DNA of 64,000 nt from Brumimicrobium sp. (lineage in GTDB: Bacteria > Bacteroidota > Bacteroidia > Flavobacteriales_D > Crocinitomicaceae): contig JAMLGZ010000001.1 in NCBI GenBank assembly GCA_023957385.1, forward strand, positions 730,923-794,922, read 5' to 3'. Positions 20,985 to 30,678 of the stretch are shown here, one piece after another. The position numbers were made by a program, and so were the translations under genes. Numbering within the stretch: position 1 is the first letter of the stretch; each line of letters opens with the position of its first letter. Under the pieces are notes generated by a model. That model made no database searches and had not been told where the DNA came from. It saw only the letters and a list, made by a program, of their open reading frames with translations.

Positions 20985-21020
20985 AAAAAGAGACTGCCCT
21001 AGTGTGGGAGTCTCTTTTTT
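20985..21020 (+). terminator. Terminator of the ribosomal superoperon
   Basis: AAAAAGAGACT and AGTCTCTTTTTT pair around a 13-base loop and run into a long T tract. It separates rplQ from era. Confidence 0.85.
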
Positions 21021-21027
21021 ATTTTTT

Positions 21028-21035
21028 TATTTTTG
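21028..21035 (+). promoter_or_regulatory. era -7 box, near-leaderless
   Basis: TATTTTTG fits TAnnTTTG and ends 4 bases before the era ATG. It lies in the T tract right after the superoperon terminator, and no good -33 TTTG is visible, so the call rests on the -7 box alone. Confidence 0.45.
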
Positions 21036-21039
21036 CCAA

Positions 21040-21921
21040 ATGAATCATAAGTCTGGATTTGTAAATATTATTGGAAGCCCTAATGTGGGAAAGTCAACCC
21101 TGATGAATGCACTTTTAGGGGAAAAGCTCTCTATCGTAACCTCAAAAGCACAGACTACCCGCCATCGTATTAAAGGTATTCTGAATGAAGAAGATTATCA
21201 GATTGTATTTTCGGATACACCAGGGGTTCTCAAATCTGCTTACGGTTTACATGAGGCAATGATGGATGATGTGAAAGAGGCTTTGATAGATGCGGATGTA
21301 CTTATCTTAGTTACAGATGTTTTTGAAAACACCTTGAATCATGTGGAAACCCTGGAAAAAATTAAAAAACTTAAAACTCCAGTTATTTGCTTAATTAATA
21401 AGATTGATTTAAAAACGCAAGAAGAGGTAGCTGAACGAATCCAATATTGGGTGAATGAATTGCCAGAAGCGACTATCCTACCTATCTCTGCTCTACATAA
21501 TTTCAATGTGCAATCAATTATTGATTTAATACTGGAGAAATTGCCAGAGGCACCTCCTTATTTTGGTAAAGATGCTATTTCTGATCGTTCTATGAGATTC
21601 TTTGTTTCTGAAATTATTCGTGAAAAGATATTTCTGAATCTGAAGAAAGAAATTCCTTATGCGTGTCAGGTGGAGGTTACAGAATATCATGAATCAGATG
21701 ATATGATTAAAATTCGAGCAAACATAATTGTTGAGCGTGAATCACAAAAGGGTATTATCATAGGAGAGAAAGGAAGACAATTAAAATATATTGGAATTGA
21801 TAGTCGCAGAGATATTGAAAAATTCGTGGATAAACATGTTTTCCTAGAGACCTTTGTGAAGGTGGATAAAGACTGGAGAAATAATGAGAATAGATTAAAA
21901 CAATACGGATATAAATCATGA
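21040..21921 (+). CDS. era: GTPase Era
   Basis: Era (293 residues) is a ribosome-associated GTPase required for 16S rRNA maturation. G motifs are GSPNVGKST (about residues 11-19), DTPG near 60 and NKID near 125. A C-terminal KH domain contains the [11 protein letters not shown] loop. I start it at ATG 21040; an upstream GTG at 21004 lies inside the terminator hairpin. It overlaps der by 4 bases (ATGA), so the two ribosome-assembly GTPases form an operon. Confidence 0.97.
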   Translation: MNHKSGFVNIIGSPNVGKSTLMNALLGEKLSIVTSKAQTTRHRIKGILNEEDYQIVFSDTPGVLKSAYGLHEAMMDDVKEALIDADVLILVTDVFENTLNHVETLEKIKKLKTPVICLINKIDLKTQEEVAERIQYWVNELPEATILPISALHNFNVQSIIDLILEKLPEAPPYFGKDAISDRSMRFFVSEIIREKIFLNLKKEIPYACQVEVTEYHESDDMIKIRANIIVERESQKGIIIGEKGRQLKYIGIDSRRDIEKFVDKHVFLETFVKVDKDWRNNENRLKQYGYKS

Positions 21922-23222
21922 GTAATATTGTTGCCATAGTCGGTAGACCAAATGTTGGAAAATCAACTCTTTTTAATAGACTTACAGAGTCTAGGAATGC
22001 TATTGTAGAAGAAATGAGTGGTGTTACTCGCGACCGAATATATGGAAGAGGAACATGGGGAGGATATGATTTTTCTGTGATTGATACAGGGGGATATGTG
22101 AAAGGTTCTGAAGATATTTTTGAAAGTGAAATCAGAAAACAAGTTGAGATAGCTATAGATGAGGCTAATACAATCGTATTTGTTGTGGATGTTACAACAG
22201 GCATTACGGACTTAGACCAAAAGGTAGCGGAAATGCTTCGTGCTACCAAAAAGAAAGTATTTGTAGTAGCTAATAAAGTGGATAATACTCAGCGTGTTGG
22301 ATTGTCTTCAGAATTCTGGTCTTTAGGAGTAGGAGATGTATATGATATTGCCGCTGCAAGTGGAGCGGGTACAGGGGAATTATTAGATGATATAATCAAG
22401 ACCTTTGAAACGAAAGAGATTGAATCTGATAGCGATTTACCTCGTTTTACTATTGTAGGAAAACCTAATGTTGGTAAGTCTTCCTTAGCAAATGCATTGA
22501 TTGGAGAAGAAAGAAACATTGTTACACCCATTTCTGGAACTACCCGAGATGCTATTAATACGCATTATAATGCATTCGGATTTGAGTTTATATTAGTTGA
22601 TACTGCTGGGATTCGTAAGAAAGCTAAGGTAAATGAGGATATTGAATATTATTCTGTTTTACGTTCAGTACGTGCTATTGAGAACTCTGATGTATGTATT
22701 TTTATGATTGATGCTACTGAAGGGTTACAAAGACAGGATTTGAGTATCTATTATATGTGTGAGAAGAACCATAAAGGAGTTGTTGTATTAGTAAATAAAT
22801 GGGACTTAGTAGAGAAGGAAACAAATACAACAAAAGAATATGAAGAAAAACTACGTCAACAATTAGCGCCTTTTAATGATGTTCCTATCGTCTTTGTATC
22901 TGCACTAACAAAACAAAGAATTCACAAAGCTTTGGAAGAGGCAATGCGTGTATATGAGAATAGAATCAAGAAAATTTCTACATCTAAATTAAATGAAGTG
23001 ATGTTGAAAGAAATTGAAATTATACCACCAGCTTCTGTTAAGGGTAAAACGGTGACTATAAAATATGTACGTCAATTACCGACACATGCTCCTTCTTTTG
23101 CATTTTATTGCAATCTACCTCAATATATCCAAGAGAGCTACAGACGTTTCTTGGAGAACAAACTAAGAAAACATTTTGATTTTAACGGGGTTCCCGTACG
23201 TATCTTTGTGAGGAAGAAGTAA
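21918..23222 (+). CDS. der: Ribosome-assembly GTPase Der (EngA)
   Basis: Der (434 residues) has two tandem GTPase domains and acts in 50S maturation. The first P-loop is [10 protein letters not shown] near residue 8 and the second [10 protein letters not shown] near 180, with DTGGY and DTAG switch II motifs and NKVD and NKWD specificity motifs. A C-terminal KH-like domain follows. Start overlaps the end of era. Confidence 0.97.
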   Translation: MSNIVAIVGRPNVGKSTLFNRLTESRNAIVEEMSGVTRDRIYGRGTWGGYDFSVIDTGGYVKGSEDIFESEIRKQVEIAIDEANTIVFVVDVTTGITDLDQKVAEMLRATKKKVFVVANKVDNTQRVGLSSEFWSLGVGDVYDIAAASGAGTGELLDDIIKTFETKEIESDSDLPRFTIVGKPNVGKSSLANALIGEERNIVTPISGTTRDAINTHYNAFGFEFILVDTAGIRKKAKVNEDIEYYSVLRSVRAIENSDVCIFMIDATEGLQRQDLSIYYMCEKNHKGVVVLVNKWDLVEKETNTTKEYEEKLRQQLAPFNDVPIVFVSALTKQRIHKALEEAMRVYENRIKKISTSKLNEVMLKEIEIIPPASVKGKTVTIKYVRQLPTHAPSFAFYCNLPQYIQESYRRFLENKLRKHFDFNGVPVRIFVRKK

Positions 23223-23228
23223 AAAAAA

Positions 23229-23265
23229 ATGGCTAAGCCAGCATTGTCCTTAACCATTTTCTTTT
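23229..23265 (+). terminator. Terminator after der
   Basis: AATGGCTAAG and CTTAACCATT form a 10-bp stem with one mismatch, followed by TTCTTTT. The 220-base gap to the next gene holds nothing else recognisable except a weak TACCTTC box at about 23420. Confidence 0.6.
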
Positions 23266-23442
23266 AAACCATAAATAAACCCTACTTATTAGACGAATTC
23301 ATTTCTCGAAAGGTTGTGTGGAAAAGAAATAATATTTTTTATCAAACATAATACACTTATATTCATTTGTTTATACATACAGTTTAATAGTTAGTGTTAG
23401 TTATTTCAAAAAAAAATATTACCTTCATGTATATTGTCTGCT

Positions 23443-24960
23443 ATGCCTATTAATACAATATTTGGTTGGATTATAAAAAAAAGAATACATCAAATTGATT
23501 TATTCCTACAACATCCTATTGAGGTCCAACGTGAATTATTAGAACGGTTAATCCTTGAAGGGAGAAATACGAAATATGGCTCTGTCTATCAGTTTAATAC
23601 TATTCATGATTATGAAGAATTTAAAAGGAGAGTTCCATTAACGGAATATAATGGTATAAAAGAATGGGTAAACCGTGCTATAGCAGGAGAAGAAGATGTA
23701 CTATGGCCAGGAGAGACTAAATGGTTTGCTAAATCTTCTGGAACAACTTCAGACCGAAGTAAATTTATTCCTGTTACAAAAAGATCTTTAGAAGAATGTC
23801 ATTATAAAGGTGGGAAAGACTTGGTTGCTATTAATTATAATTTGTATCCAGAAACAAAGATTTATACTGGAAAACACCTTGTTGTAGGTGGATCAGCAGA
23901 GTATAATTTGGTAAGACCAGATAGTTATACAGGCGATTTGTCTTCCATTATCATTAAGAATTTACCTTGGTGGGTAGAGATTAAACGTACTCCTTCTAAA
24001 GAAACAGCCTTATTGGCCAAGTGGGAAGAAAAGATCGAACGTTTAGCCAATGAAACTATACATGAGGATGTGACGAGTATTTCAGGAGTACCAAGCTGGA
24101 CTTTGGTCTTAATTAATAAGATATTAGAAAAAGCAGGGAAAGATAATTTGCTACAAGTATGGCCAAATCTCGAACTATTTATGCATGGAGGTGTAAGTTT
24201 TTTACCTTATAAGCATGAATTTGAACGTTTAATCCCATCAACCAAAATGCATTATTTAGAATCGTATAATGCTTCTGAAGGCTTTTTTGGCATACAAGAT
24301 AAGGAGAGGGGAGATTTACTGCTCATGCTGGATTACGGCATCTTTTTTGAATTCATACCTATGTCTGATTTTGATGGAATAAATTCTCAGAAAGTGGTAA
24401 GTTTGCAAGAAGTGGAAGAAGGAGTGGAATATGCTTTAGTTATTACAACTAATGGTGGTTTATGGCGTTATATAGTTGGAGATACTATTCGTTTCACAGA
24501 AACCCATCCGTATCGTTTTGTGGTTTCGGGCAGAACTAAGAATTTTATCAATGCATTTGGAGAAGAATTGATTGTCGATAATGCAGATAAAGCTATTCAA
24601 TATGCTTGTGAGCATACAGATTCATTATTGAAGGACTATACGGCTTGTCCAATATTTATGCAAGAAGGTAAGCAAGGAGGACACGAATGGATGATTGAGT
24701 TTCGGAAGGAACCAAGAGATCTTATTGAGTTCACCAGATTATTAGATTTAAAATTGAGAGAAATTAATTCAGATTATGATGCCAAAAGAACACAAAATCT
24801 TACCTTAGATTTTCCGCTTGTTCATAAAGTTTCTGCTGGATTCTTTGAAAAGTGGCTAAAAACTAAAAATAAATTAGGAGGACAACATAAAGTACCTCGT
24901 TTACTCAATAGTAGAAACCTCATGGATGAATTATTAGAATTGAATAAAATGTATAAGTAA
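23443..24960 (+). CDS. GH3-family acyl-adenylating protein
   Basis: The 505-residue protein resembles the GH3 superfamily of adenylate-forming enzymes, named from plant auxin-conjugating enzymes and common in Bacteroidota. The ATP-binding region is suggested by WFAKSSGTTSDRSKFIPVT near residue 95 (the SSGTTS phosphate loop). LESYNASEGFFGIQ near 280 matches the conserved YxASEG motif, and GLWRYIVGDTIRF near 345 the GLYRYxxGD motif. Acyl and amine substrates are unknown. A signal-peptide protein starts one base after it. I prefer ATG 23443 over TTG 23434. Confidence 0.85.
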   Translation: MPINTIFGWIIKKRIHQIDLFLQHPIEVQRELLERLILEGRNTKYGSVYQFNTIHDYEEFKRRVPLTEYNGIKEWVNRAIAGEEDVLWPGETKWFAKSSGTTSDRSKFIPVTKRSLEECHYKGGKDLVAINYNLYPETKIYTGKHLVVGGSAEYNLVRPDSYTGDLSSIIIKNLPWWVEIKRTPSKETALLAKWEEKIERLANETIHEDVTSISGVPSWTLVLINKILEKAGKDNLLQVWPNLELFMHGGVSFLPYKHEFERLIPSTKMHYLESYNASEGFFGIQDKERGDLLLMLDYGIFFEFIPMSDFDGINSQKVVSLQEVEEGVEYALVITTNGGLWRYIVGDTIRFTETHPYRFVVSGRTKNFINAFGEELIVDNADKAIQYACEHTDSLLKDYTACPIFMQEGKQGGHEWMIEFRKEPRDLIEFTRLLDLKLREINSDYDAKRTQNLTLDFPLVHKVSAGFFEKWLKTKNKLGGQHKVPRLLNSRNLMDELLELNKMYK

Positions 24961-24961
24961 G

Positions 24962-25780
24962 ATGAAGAAGGTAAAGTGGATATATGTTATTTTATGTTGT
25001 ATTTACGCAAGTCTGTTGAGCGCTCAAGAAATAAATGATTGGAAACTCATACATTCTTATTCAAATAAAAATATAAGTGCATGGGACGTTAATCCTTTAT
25101 CTCAAATCATCCTTGCTTCGCATAGTAAGATATTTAAGTTGGATACAAATTTCCAGATAACTTTTACGCAGAGTGATGCCTCCTTTGGGAATGTATCTAT
25201 ATTGGACGCAGCACATTCTTTAAAAACATTGGCGTTTTCTGAAAATAATCAAATGTTGGGAATATTGGATAATGCATTAACTTTTCAGGAAGGAAAAGCT
25301 GATATGTCTTATTTTCAAATATCATCAGCCACCTTTGTGTGTTATTCTGAGCAATCTCAGCGTTTCTGGATTTATGACGAAGATAATTCTCGCTTGGTTT
25401 GCTTCCAAGGAGTTAAGAGTAATCAAAAACAATCTGAAATCACGAATGTTTCTGGAATAACAGGGAATGTCGCACCAACTTCACTTTTAGAGAAAAATCA
25501 TCAGTTATTTCTTTTTTACCAAGGAGATGGTGTTTTCTTGTTTGATTATTATGGAAGTTTAATCCGAAAATATGAAGAAAAACAAGCCATTCAGATATAC
25601 CCAACGGATAAGTTTATTTACCTTTTGTATCCCGAGTATCTAGTGCGTTTGGACCGTGAAACGGATGAAAGGAAAGAGGTGACTTTACCTACCAAAGGTA
25701 TTCAGGAATTTAGAGTAATGGAAAAATTTGTATTCTTTAAAGATAAGAGTGGAATCAAAAAATACTATTTGAAAGAGTAG
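24962..25780 (+). CDS. Exported beta-propeller-like hypothetical protein
   Basis: The 272-residue product begins with a clear signal peptide (IYVILCCIYASLLSAQE), so it is exported. The rest is rich in beta-strand patterns with repeated KIFKLDTN, RLVCFQG, VFLFDYYG and YLVRLDRE segments spaced like propeller blades. No enzymatic motif is visible. It is one base after the GH3-like gene, so the two are probably co-transcribed. Function unknown; a structural or lipid-related envelope role is only a guess from the neighbour. Confidence 0.7.
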   Translation: MKKVKWIYVILCCIYASLLSAQEINDWKLIHSYSNKNISAWDVNPLSQIILASHSKIFKLDTNFQITFTQSDASFGNVSILDAAHSLKTLAFSENNQMLGILDNALTFQEGKADMSYFQISSATFVCYSEQSQRFWIYDEDNSRLVCFQGVKSNQKQSEITNVSGITGNVAPTSLLEKNHQLFLFYQGDGVFLFDYYGSLIRKYEEKQAIQIYPTDKFIYLLYPEYLVRLDRETDERKEVTLPTKGIQEFRVMEKFVFFKDKSGIKKYYLKE

Positions 25781-25866
25781 AACTATTGTTAATATTTTTT
25801 TCTTCCTTTCCTGTCTTTTTCTAAACAATATTAGTATTTTAGTCCGATTCAAAAAAATGATTGAAA

Positions 25867-26481
25867 ATGCATATAGCAGTAGCAGGAAATATTGGCTCAG
25901 GTAAAACAACATTGACAGAATTATTAGCAAAACACTATAATTGGGAAACGCATTTCGAAAATGTTGCTCAGAATCCATATCTCAATGACTTCTATGAGGA
26001 TATGCAACGTTGGTCATTTAATTTGCAGGTGTATTACCTTAATAGTAGGTTTACACAACTTCAGGAAATTAAGAAAACGAAAGGAGTAGTTATTCAAGAT
26101 AGAACCATTTATGAAGATGCCTATATATTCGCGCCGAATTTACATTCTATGGGCTTGATGACTACACGTGATTTTGAGAACTATTTTTCTCTTTTTAATC
26201 TTATTGAATCATTTATTGCGGCTCCTGACCTTTTAATCTATTTGAGAGCCAGTGTTCCTACTTTAGTAAATCAGATTCAAAAGAGAGGAAGGGAATACGA
26301 AGAATCTATCCGTTTGGATTACCTGAAAAGATTGAATGAACGCTATGAAGCTTGGATTAGCACCTATGATAAAGGGAAATTACTCATTGTGGATGTAGAT
26401 AACAATAATTATCATGAAAACCCAGAAGATTTAGGTAAGATAATCAATTCTATTGATGCTGAAATCAATGGATTATTCTAG
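25867..26481 (+). CDS. Deoxynucleoside kinase
   Basis: The 204-residue protein has the P-loop GNIGSGKT (residues 7-14), the DRTIYED motif near 80 (dNK family DRS-type motif) and a LID-like arginine segment KRGREYEESI near 143. The family phosphorylates deoxynucleosides in nucleotide salvage. I start at ATG 25867 (MHIAVAGN); the TTG at 25861 is unlikely. The 3' end overlaps the converging gene by 4 bases. Base specificity cannot be read from the sequence. Confidence 0.9.
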   Translation: MHIAVAGNIGSGKTTLTELLAKHYNWETHFENVAQNPYLNDFYEDMQRWSFNLQVYYLNSRFTQLQEIKKTKGVVIQDRTIYEDAYIFAPNLHSMGLMTTRDFENYFSLFNLIESFIAAPDLLIYLRASVPTLVNQIQKRGREYEESIRLDYLKRLNERYEAWISTYDKGKLLIVDVDNNNYHENPEDLGKIINSIDAEINGLF

Positions 26482-27047
26482 ATAGCTTTACTATTTTCGT
26501 GATCTTCTAAAATTTTAGCGATTTCTGCAATCAACTTGATTTTATCTTCAGAATCTTGCTTGCTTTTTTGCTGTTTCTCAGCATATTCTCGTAAAATAAT
26601 TTGCCCATCGAGTAATTTCTGATCTTCAAGTGGACCTTCCATGTTTTCAATAATGGTCAAACATTCTAGTGCAATCATATAGTCATTGAGAATAGAAATT
26701 TGAATGAATTCCAATAAGTATTCAGAATAATCAATTTTACTATTCCACATCGTAGATAATAGAGATTGATGAATATTTCCAAAATCCTTATTTAGAACAG
26801 CTTCCATTATTTTCTCCTTAGCAGCAGACGATTTTAAATCACCAAAGAAGTTGATAATTTCAGATTCTAAATATTCTGAAACGCCTTCATTCCACAATTC
26901 GATAATAGGGATGATTACTTGAGCGTCGCCAATCTCTTGAAGTTTTTGAAGACCTTTACTTATCTTTTTTTCGTCATGAGTTTGTAATTCTAGGATTATT
27001 GCTTTTACTTTTTTTTGACGTTCTTGTTCTCTTTCTGCTGAAGCCAT
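26478..27047 (-). CDS. HEAT-repeat-like helical protein
   Basis: The 189-residue product is almost wholly predicted helix, with HEAT-like segments (ISKGLQKLQEIGDAQVIIPI; SEYLESEIINFFGDLK; MIALECLTIIENMEG) and charged ends. No signal peptide and no catalytic motif are visible, so it is probably a cytosolic scaffold or binding protein. A TAACTTTG box lies 13 bases upstream of its ATG. The 3' end overlaps that of the deoxynucleoside kinase. Confidence 0.75.
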   Translation of the reverse strand: MASAEREQERQKKVKAIILELQTHDEKKISKGLQKLQEIGDAQVIIPIIELWNEGVSEYLESEIINFFGDLKSSAAKEKIMEAVLNKDFGNIHQSLLSTMWNSKIDYSEYLLEFIQISILNDYMIALECLTIIENMEGPLEDQKLLDGQIILREYAEKQQKSKQDSEDKIKLIAEIAKILEDHENSKAI

Positions 27048-27060
27048 TTTACTTTTTTTG

Positions 27061-27068
27061 CAAAGTTA
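27061..27068 (-). promoter_or_regulatory. -7 box of the HEAT-like gene
   Basis: TAACTTTG on the minus strand fits TAnnTTTG and ends 13 bases before the ATG at 27047. No convincing -33 element. Confidence 0.45.
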
Positions 27069-27130
27069 AAAAATACTTATATCATTAATTGTGTTATTTT
27101 AGCCTGAAATTTAAAAAAAGCATCGTTATT

Positions 27131-27538
27131 ATGAAAAAATTCTTGAAAGAATGGAAGTTAGGAACTGATTTTGGTGTTTTAGCTCTACGATTAGCTATGG
27201 GATTTGGATTATTCTATGCCCACGGAATGGGAAAATTAGGTAAACTATTTTCAGGCGCAGAAATCCATTTCATGGACCCAATAGGTTTGGGTGAAAAACT
27301 ATCTTTTGGACTAGTAGCCTTTGCAGAAGGAATATGTTCTTTACTAGTAATGGTTGGTTTGTTTACTCGTTTTGCAGTTGTTGCCCCAATCATCACTATG
27401 TTAGTTATTGTATTCTCTGTTCACAGTGGAGGAGCTTTTAAGGAGTTGGAATTACCATTTCTTTATCTAATTGGTTATTTTGCTATTTTCTTAACAGGTG
27501 GAGGTAAGCACTCCATAGATAGGTTAATTACAAAGTAA
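27131..27538 (+). CDS. DoxX family membrane protein
   Basis: The 135-residue protein has four hydrophobic segments and the DoxX-type layout: ALRLAMGFGLFYAHGMGKL in the first helix, then GLVAFAEGICSLLVMVGLFTR in the second. DoxX-like proteins are inner-membrane proteins of poorly defined redox-related function. Start chosen at ATG 27131; a start at 27089 would add a non-homologous leader. A SpoU methyltransferase follows 18 bases later. Confidence 0.85.
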   Translation: MKKFLKEWKLGTDFGVLALRLAMGFGLFYAHGMGKLGKLFSGAEIHFMDPIGLGEKLSFGLVAFAEGICSLLVMVGLFTRFAVVAPIITMLVIVFSVHSGGAFKELELPFLYLIGYFAIFLTGGGKHSIDRLITK

Positions 27539-27556
27539 TATCATCATATATTAACT

Positions 27557-28015
27557 ATGAAAGTTAAACCGGATAATCATAATTTCTTTGGGATAGGTAT
27601 TATGCAATGCAAACGGGATTATAATCTCGGTACATTGTGGCGTTCTGCTGATATTTTAGGGGCGTCTTTTATTTTTACAATTGGAAAAGATTACCGTAAA
27701 CAAACTTCAGATGTATTGAAGTCATGGCGAAAAATACCACTGTTTCATTACGAAGATTTTGATGATTTCTATAAGCACTTACCATATAATACACGTTTGG
27801 TTGCAGTAGAATTAGATGAGCGTTCTATCATGTTGCCTGAATTTGAGCATCCTAAGAGGGCTGTATATTTACTTGGAGCAGAAGACAATGGCTTACCACC
27901 ATCTGCTTTGGATAAATGCCATGAAATTGTTCAATTATATGGAGATATTTCTATGAATGTTGCCGTAGCCGGGAGTATTGTAATGCATGACCGAATTGGT
28001 AAACTCTCTAAATAG
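27557..28015 (+). CDS. SpoU/TrmH-type RNA 2'-O-methyltransferase
   Basis: The 152-residue protein is a SPOUT knot methyltransferase using S-adenosylmethionine. Motif 1 is NLGTLWRSADILGA near residue 24, motif 2 YLLGAEDNGLP near 108 and motif 3 DISMNVAVAGSIVMHDR near 132, which form the knot. There is no N-terminal RNA-binding extension. It probably modifies tRNA or rRNA ribose; the site cannot be told. Confidence 0.9.
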   Translation: MKVKPDNHNFFGIGIMQCKRDYNLGTLWRSADILGASFIFTIGKDYRKQTSDVLKSWRKIPLFHYEDFDDFYKHLPYNTRLVAVELDERSIMLPEFEHPKRAVYLLGAEDNGLPPSALDKCHEIVQLYGDISMNVAVAGSIVMHDRIGKLSK

Positions 28016-28112
28016 ATTATTGTTAATAACACATCTTTGCTAATAACTTCTTTTTTTTCTAAGAATTGAAATTCTCTTTTTTATTTACTTCGTATTAAAC
28101 ATCGGAGTGATT

Positions 28113-29087
28113 ATGATTAATGTAGGGATTTTTTGTGGAGGATATTCATCAGAACATGATATTTCTATCAAGAGTGCTAGTACTATACTAGAACATGTAA
28201 AAGGCGCTGAATACAATGCCTTTCTTGTGCGTGTAGAGCGCAATGGTTGGTTTGCGGAATATAAAGGTGAAACACTTCAAGTTTCGATAGATGATTTTTC
28301 TTTTACGTTATCATCCGGAGAAAAGATTACAATTGAATTAGCACATATCTATATTCATGGAAATCCAGGTGAAAATGGAAGATTACAAGCCTATTTTGAG
28401 ATGATGAACTTGCCCTACATCAATGCAGATTCGTTATCTTCAGCTTTATCATTTGATAAGTGGATGTGTAATCAATTCTTGCGTGCTTTCAATGTGACGG
28501 TTGCCGATTCAGTATTATTAAAAAGGCATACACAATATTCTATTTCAGAGATAGGAAAGAAATTGGGATACCCATTATTTGTGAAGCCTACAGATTCTGG
28601 ATCTAGTTACGGTATTTCAAAAGTTTATAAAGAAGAAGATTTACAAAAAGCTATCGATTATGCTTTTTCAGAAGGAAAAACAGTGATATGTGAAGCGTTT
28701 ATGGATGGTTTTGAGGTAACCTGTGGAGTATATCGTAATCAAGAGGGAGTGAATGCATTACCTTGTGTTGAGATAGTTCCTGAATCTGATTTCTTTGATT
28801 ATGAAGCAAAGTACCAAGGAAAATCTCAAGAGATAGTTCCTGCACGTATTAGCGATGAATTAACAAAAGAAGTACAAGAATTGACTAAGAAAATTTATGA
28901 CTTATTGCAATTGCGCTCGGTAGCTAGAGTAGATTATATGATTGTAAAGAATAAACCCTTTGTCATTGAAATAAATACAACGCCAGGTTTTACTCCAGAA
29001 TCTTTGGTGCCTAAAATGCTTACGCATGAAGGAATTGCCATTCGTGATTTTTGGGAAAGTATTTATGCCTTTGAAAGGAACTTCTAA
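28113..29087 (+). CDS. ddl: D-alanine--D-alanine ligase-like ATP-grasp protein
   Basis: The 324-residue protein has the Ddl N-terminal signature (VGIFCGGYSSEHDISIKSA; IHGNPGENGRLQAYFEMMN) and the ATP-grasp core (FVKPTDSGSSYGISKV near 153, ending VIEINTTPGFTPESLVP near 285). Ddl makes the D-Ala-D-Ala dipeptide of peptidoglycan. I start at ATG 28113, six bases after a GTG, with a GGAG sequence upstream. Length fits Ddl. Confidence 0.92.
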   Translation: MINVGIFCGGYSSEHDISIKSASTILEHVKGAEYNAFLVRVERNGWFAEYKGETLQVSIDDFSFTLSSGEKITIELAHIYIHGNPGENGRLQAYFEMMNLPYINADSLSSALSFDKWMCNQFLRAFNVTVADSVLLKRHTQYSISEIGKKLGYPLFVKPTDSGSSYGISKVYKEEDLQKAIDYAFSEGKTVICEAFMDGFEVTCGVYRNQEGVNALPCVEIVPESDFFDYEAKYQGKSQEIVPARISDELTKEVQELTKKIYDLLQLRSVARVDYMIVKNKPFVIEINTTPGFTPESLVPKMLTHEGIAIRDFWESIYAFERNF

Positions 29088-29181
29088 ATTTTTTAATTGT
29101 TAAAGAATCTAAAGTAGTTACATATAAAAAAACAACTTACTACTTTATTCGTTATCTTCGATAAATATTATTTTATAAGAA

Positions 29182-29916
29182 ATGGAATCAAATGAATTTT
29201 TAAATGATGTACACTTTCAGGATGTACAAGAGAAAAATGCTTTACAAGTAAAAACTTTCTTTAGAAATGTTTATCAATACATGTTTATTGCTCTAGGGAT
29301 TTCAGGGTTAACTTCTTGGTATCTCGCTAGTTCAGGATTGTTTATTGACTGGTTTATTACAGCAGAAGGAGGTTTGAGCCCGCTTTTCTATGTAGTTGTA
29401 TTTTCTCCTATTGCTTTGGTATTTCTTATTCAAGCTAAGGTGAATAGTTTTTCTATTGGAACTCTAACGGCATTATTCGTGCTGTATGCGGCTTTGATTG
29501 GTGCAAGTATTGCTTCAATCTTCTTTGTATATAGTATGGGAGACATTGCTATAACTTTCTTTGTAGCTGCAGGAGCATTCGCAGGAATGGCTATTTTGGG
29601 ATATACTACTTCAACAGATTTATCTAAAATGGGAAGTTTACTATATATGGCGTTTATTGGGATTTTTATAGCAGCAATTGTTAATATGTTCCTAGGAAGC
29701 GAGATGTTATCCTATATCATATCAATTGTAGGGGTGTTTGTATTTACCGGATTGACTGCTTGGGAGATGCAGAAACTTAAAATAATTGCAACAGATCCTA
29801 GCTTAGATAGTGAAACTATGAAAAAAATGAGTCTGATAGGTGGATTAAGCCTTTATATTTTATTTGTAAACTTATTCCTTTCTCTATTACGTTTACTAGG
29901 AGGAGGAAGAGATTAA
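29182..29916 (+). CDS. Bax inhibitor-1/YccA family membrane protein
   Basis: The 244-residue protein has about seven transmembrane segments after a polar N-terminus, with a typical BI-1 run (GAFAGMAILGYTTSTDLSKM near 133; TAWEMQKLKIIATDP near 192). The family includes calcium-leak and protease-regulating proteins of bacterial inner membranes. The specific role is unknown. It stands between ddl and superoxide dismutase as a single gene. Confidence 0.88.
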   Translation: MESNEFLNDVHFQDVQEKNALQVKTFFRNVYQYMFIALGISGLTSWYLASSGLFIDWFITAEGGLSPLFYVVVFSPIALVFLIQAKVNSFSIGTLTALFVLYAALIGASIASIFFVYSMGDIAITFFVAAGAFAGMAILGYTTSTDLSKMGSLLYMAFIGIFIAAIVNMFLGSEMLSYIISIVGVFVFTGLTAWEMQKLKIIATDPSLDSETMKKMSLIGGLSLYILFVNLFLSLLRLLGGGRD

Positions 29917-29969
29917 TTAATACAACAATTTTTTTGATGTTTGTATCAACAAAAAAGGACTATTGTTGT

Positions 29970-29977
29970 TATATTTG
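29970..29977 (+). promoter_or_regulatory. -7 box of superoxide dismutase
   Basis: TATATTTG fits TAnnTTTG, 35 bases before the ATG. A TTG exists 26 bases upstream, too far for the usual spacing. Confidence 0.45.
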
Positions 29978-30012
29978 AAGAAACTGAATTATTAATTTAA
30001 AAAAACAAAAAA

Positions 30013-30612
30013 ATGGCATTTGAATTACCAAATTTACCTTATGCATACGATGCATTAGAGCCACATATTGATGCTAGAACTATGGAAATTCACCATGGAA
30101 AGCACCATGCAGGTTATACAAACAACTTAAATAATGCAATCGCAGGAACAGATTTAGAAGGTAAATCTATCGAAGAAGTATTAAAAGCAGGAAAGGATAA
30201 ACCTGCTGTTAGAAATAATGGTGGTGGTTTCTATAACCATGATCTTTTCTGGAAAGTTATGTCACCAAACGGTGGAGGAGAACCAACAGGAGCAATTAAA
30301 GATGCAATCAATGCAAATTTTGGCTCTTTTGAGGCATTCAAAGATGCTTTCTCTAAAGCTGGTGCAACTCAATTTGGTTCAGGATGGGCTTGGTTATGTG
30401 TTCACCCTGGAGGGAAATTAGAAGTTTGTTCAACTGCAAATCAAGATAATCCAATTATCATGGGTAACTGTGGAACAGCTATCTTAGGAATTGATGTTTG
30501 GGAGCATGCTTATTATTTGAATTACCAAAACAGAAGACCTGATTACATTAATGCATTTTTCAATGTGATTAACTGGGATGAGGTTAATAAGCGTTTTGCT
30601 GCAGCAAAATAA
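30013..30612 (+). CDS. sodA: Mn/Fe superoxide dismutase
   Basis: The 199-residue enzyme converts superoxide to oxygen and hydrogen peroxide. Metal ligands are visible: H in [13 protein letters not shown] in [13 protein letters not shown], and D plus H in [10 protein letters not shown]. The glycine-rich NNGGG and the glutamine in TANQDNP are at the positions that favour manganese, so a Mn-type or cambialistic enzyme is more likely than strict Fe. No signal peptide; cytosolic. Monocistronic with its own terminator. Confidence 0.93.
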   Translation: MAFELPNLPYAYDALEPHIDARTMEIHHGKHHAGYTNNLNNAIAGTDLEGKSIEEVLKAGKDKPAVRNNGGGFYNHDLFWKVMSPNGGGEPTGAIKDAINANFGSFEAFKDAFSKAGATQFGSGWAWLCVHPGGKLEVCSTANQDNPIIMGNCGTAILGIDVWEHAYYLNYQNRRPDYINAFFNVINWDEVNKRFAAAK

Positions 30613-30631
30613 TTTTGTAATTATATAAATA

Positions 30632-30660
30632 AAAAAGCCTGAAGATTCTTCAGGCTTTTT
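30632..30660. terminator. Bidirectional terminator after sod
   Basis: AAAAAGCCTGAAG and its complement flank a 3-base ATT loop, with a T run on the right and an A run on the left. It serves both sod and the converging aminotransferase gene. Confidence 0.85.
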
Positions 30661-30678
30661 TATTTGTATATAGTTTGT

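Noticed and set aside
21004..21039. GTG start for era
   Set aside because: It lies inside the superoperon terminator, while the family N-terminus begins at ATG 21040 behind a TAnnTTTG box.
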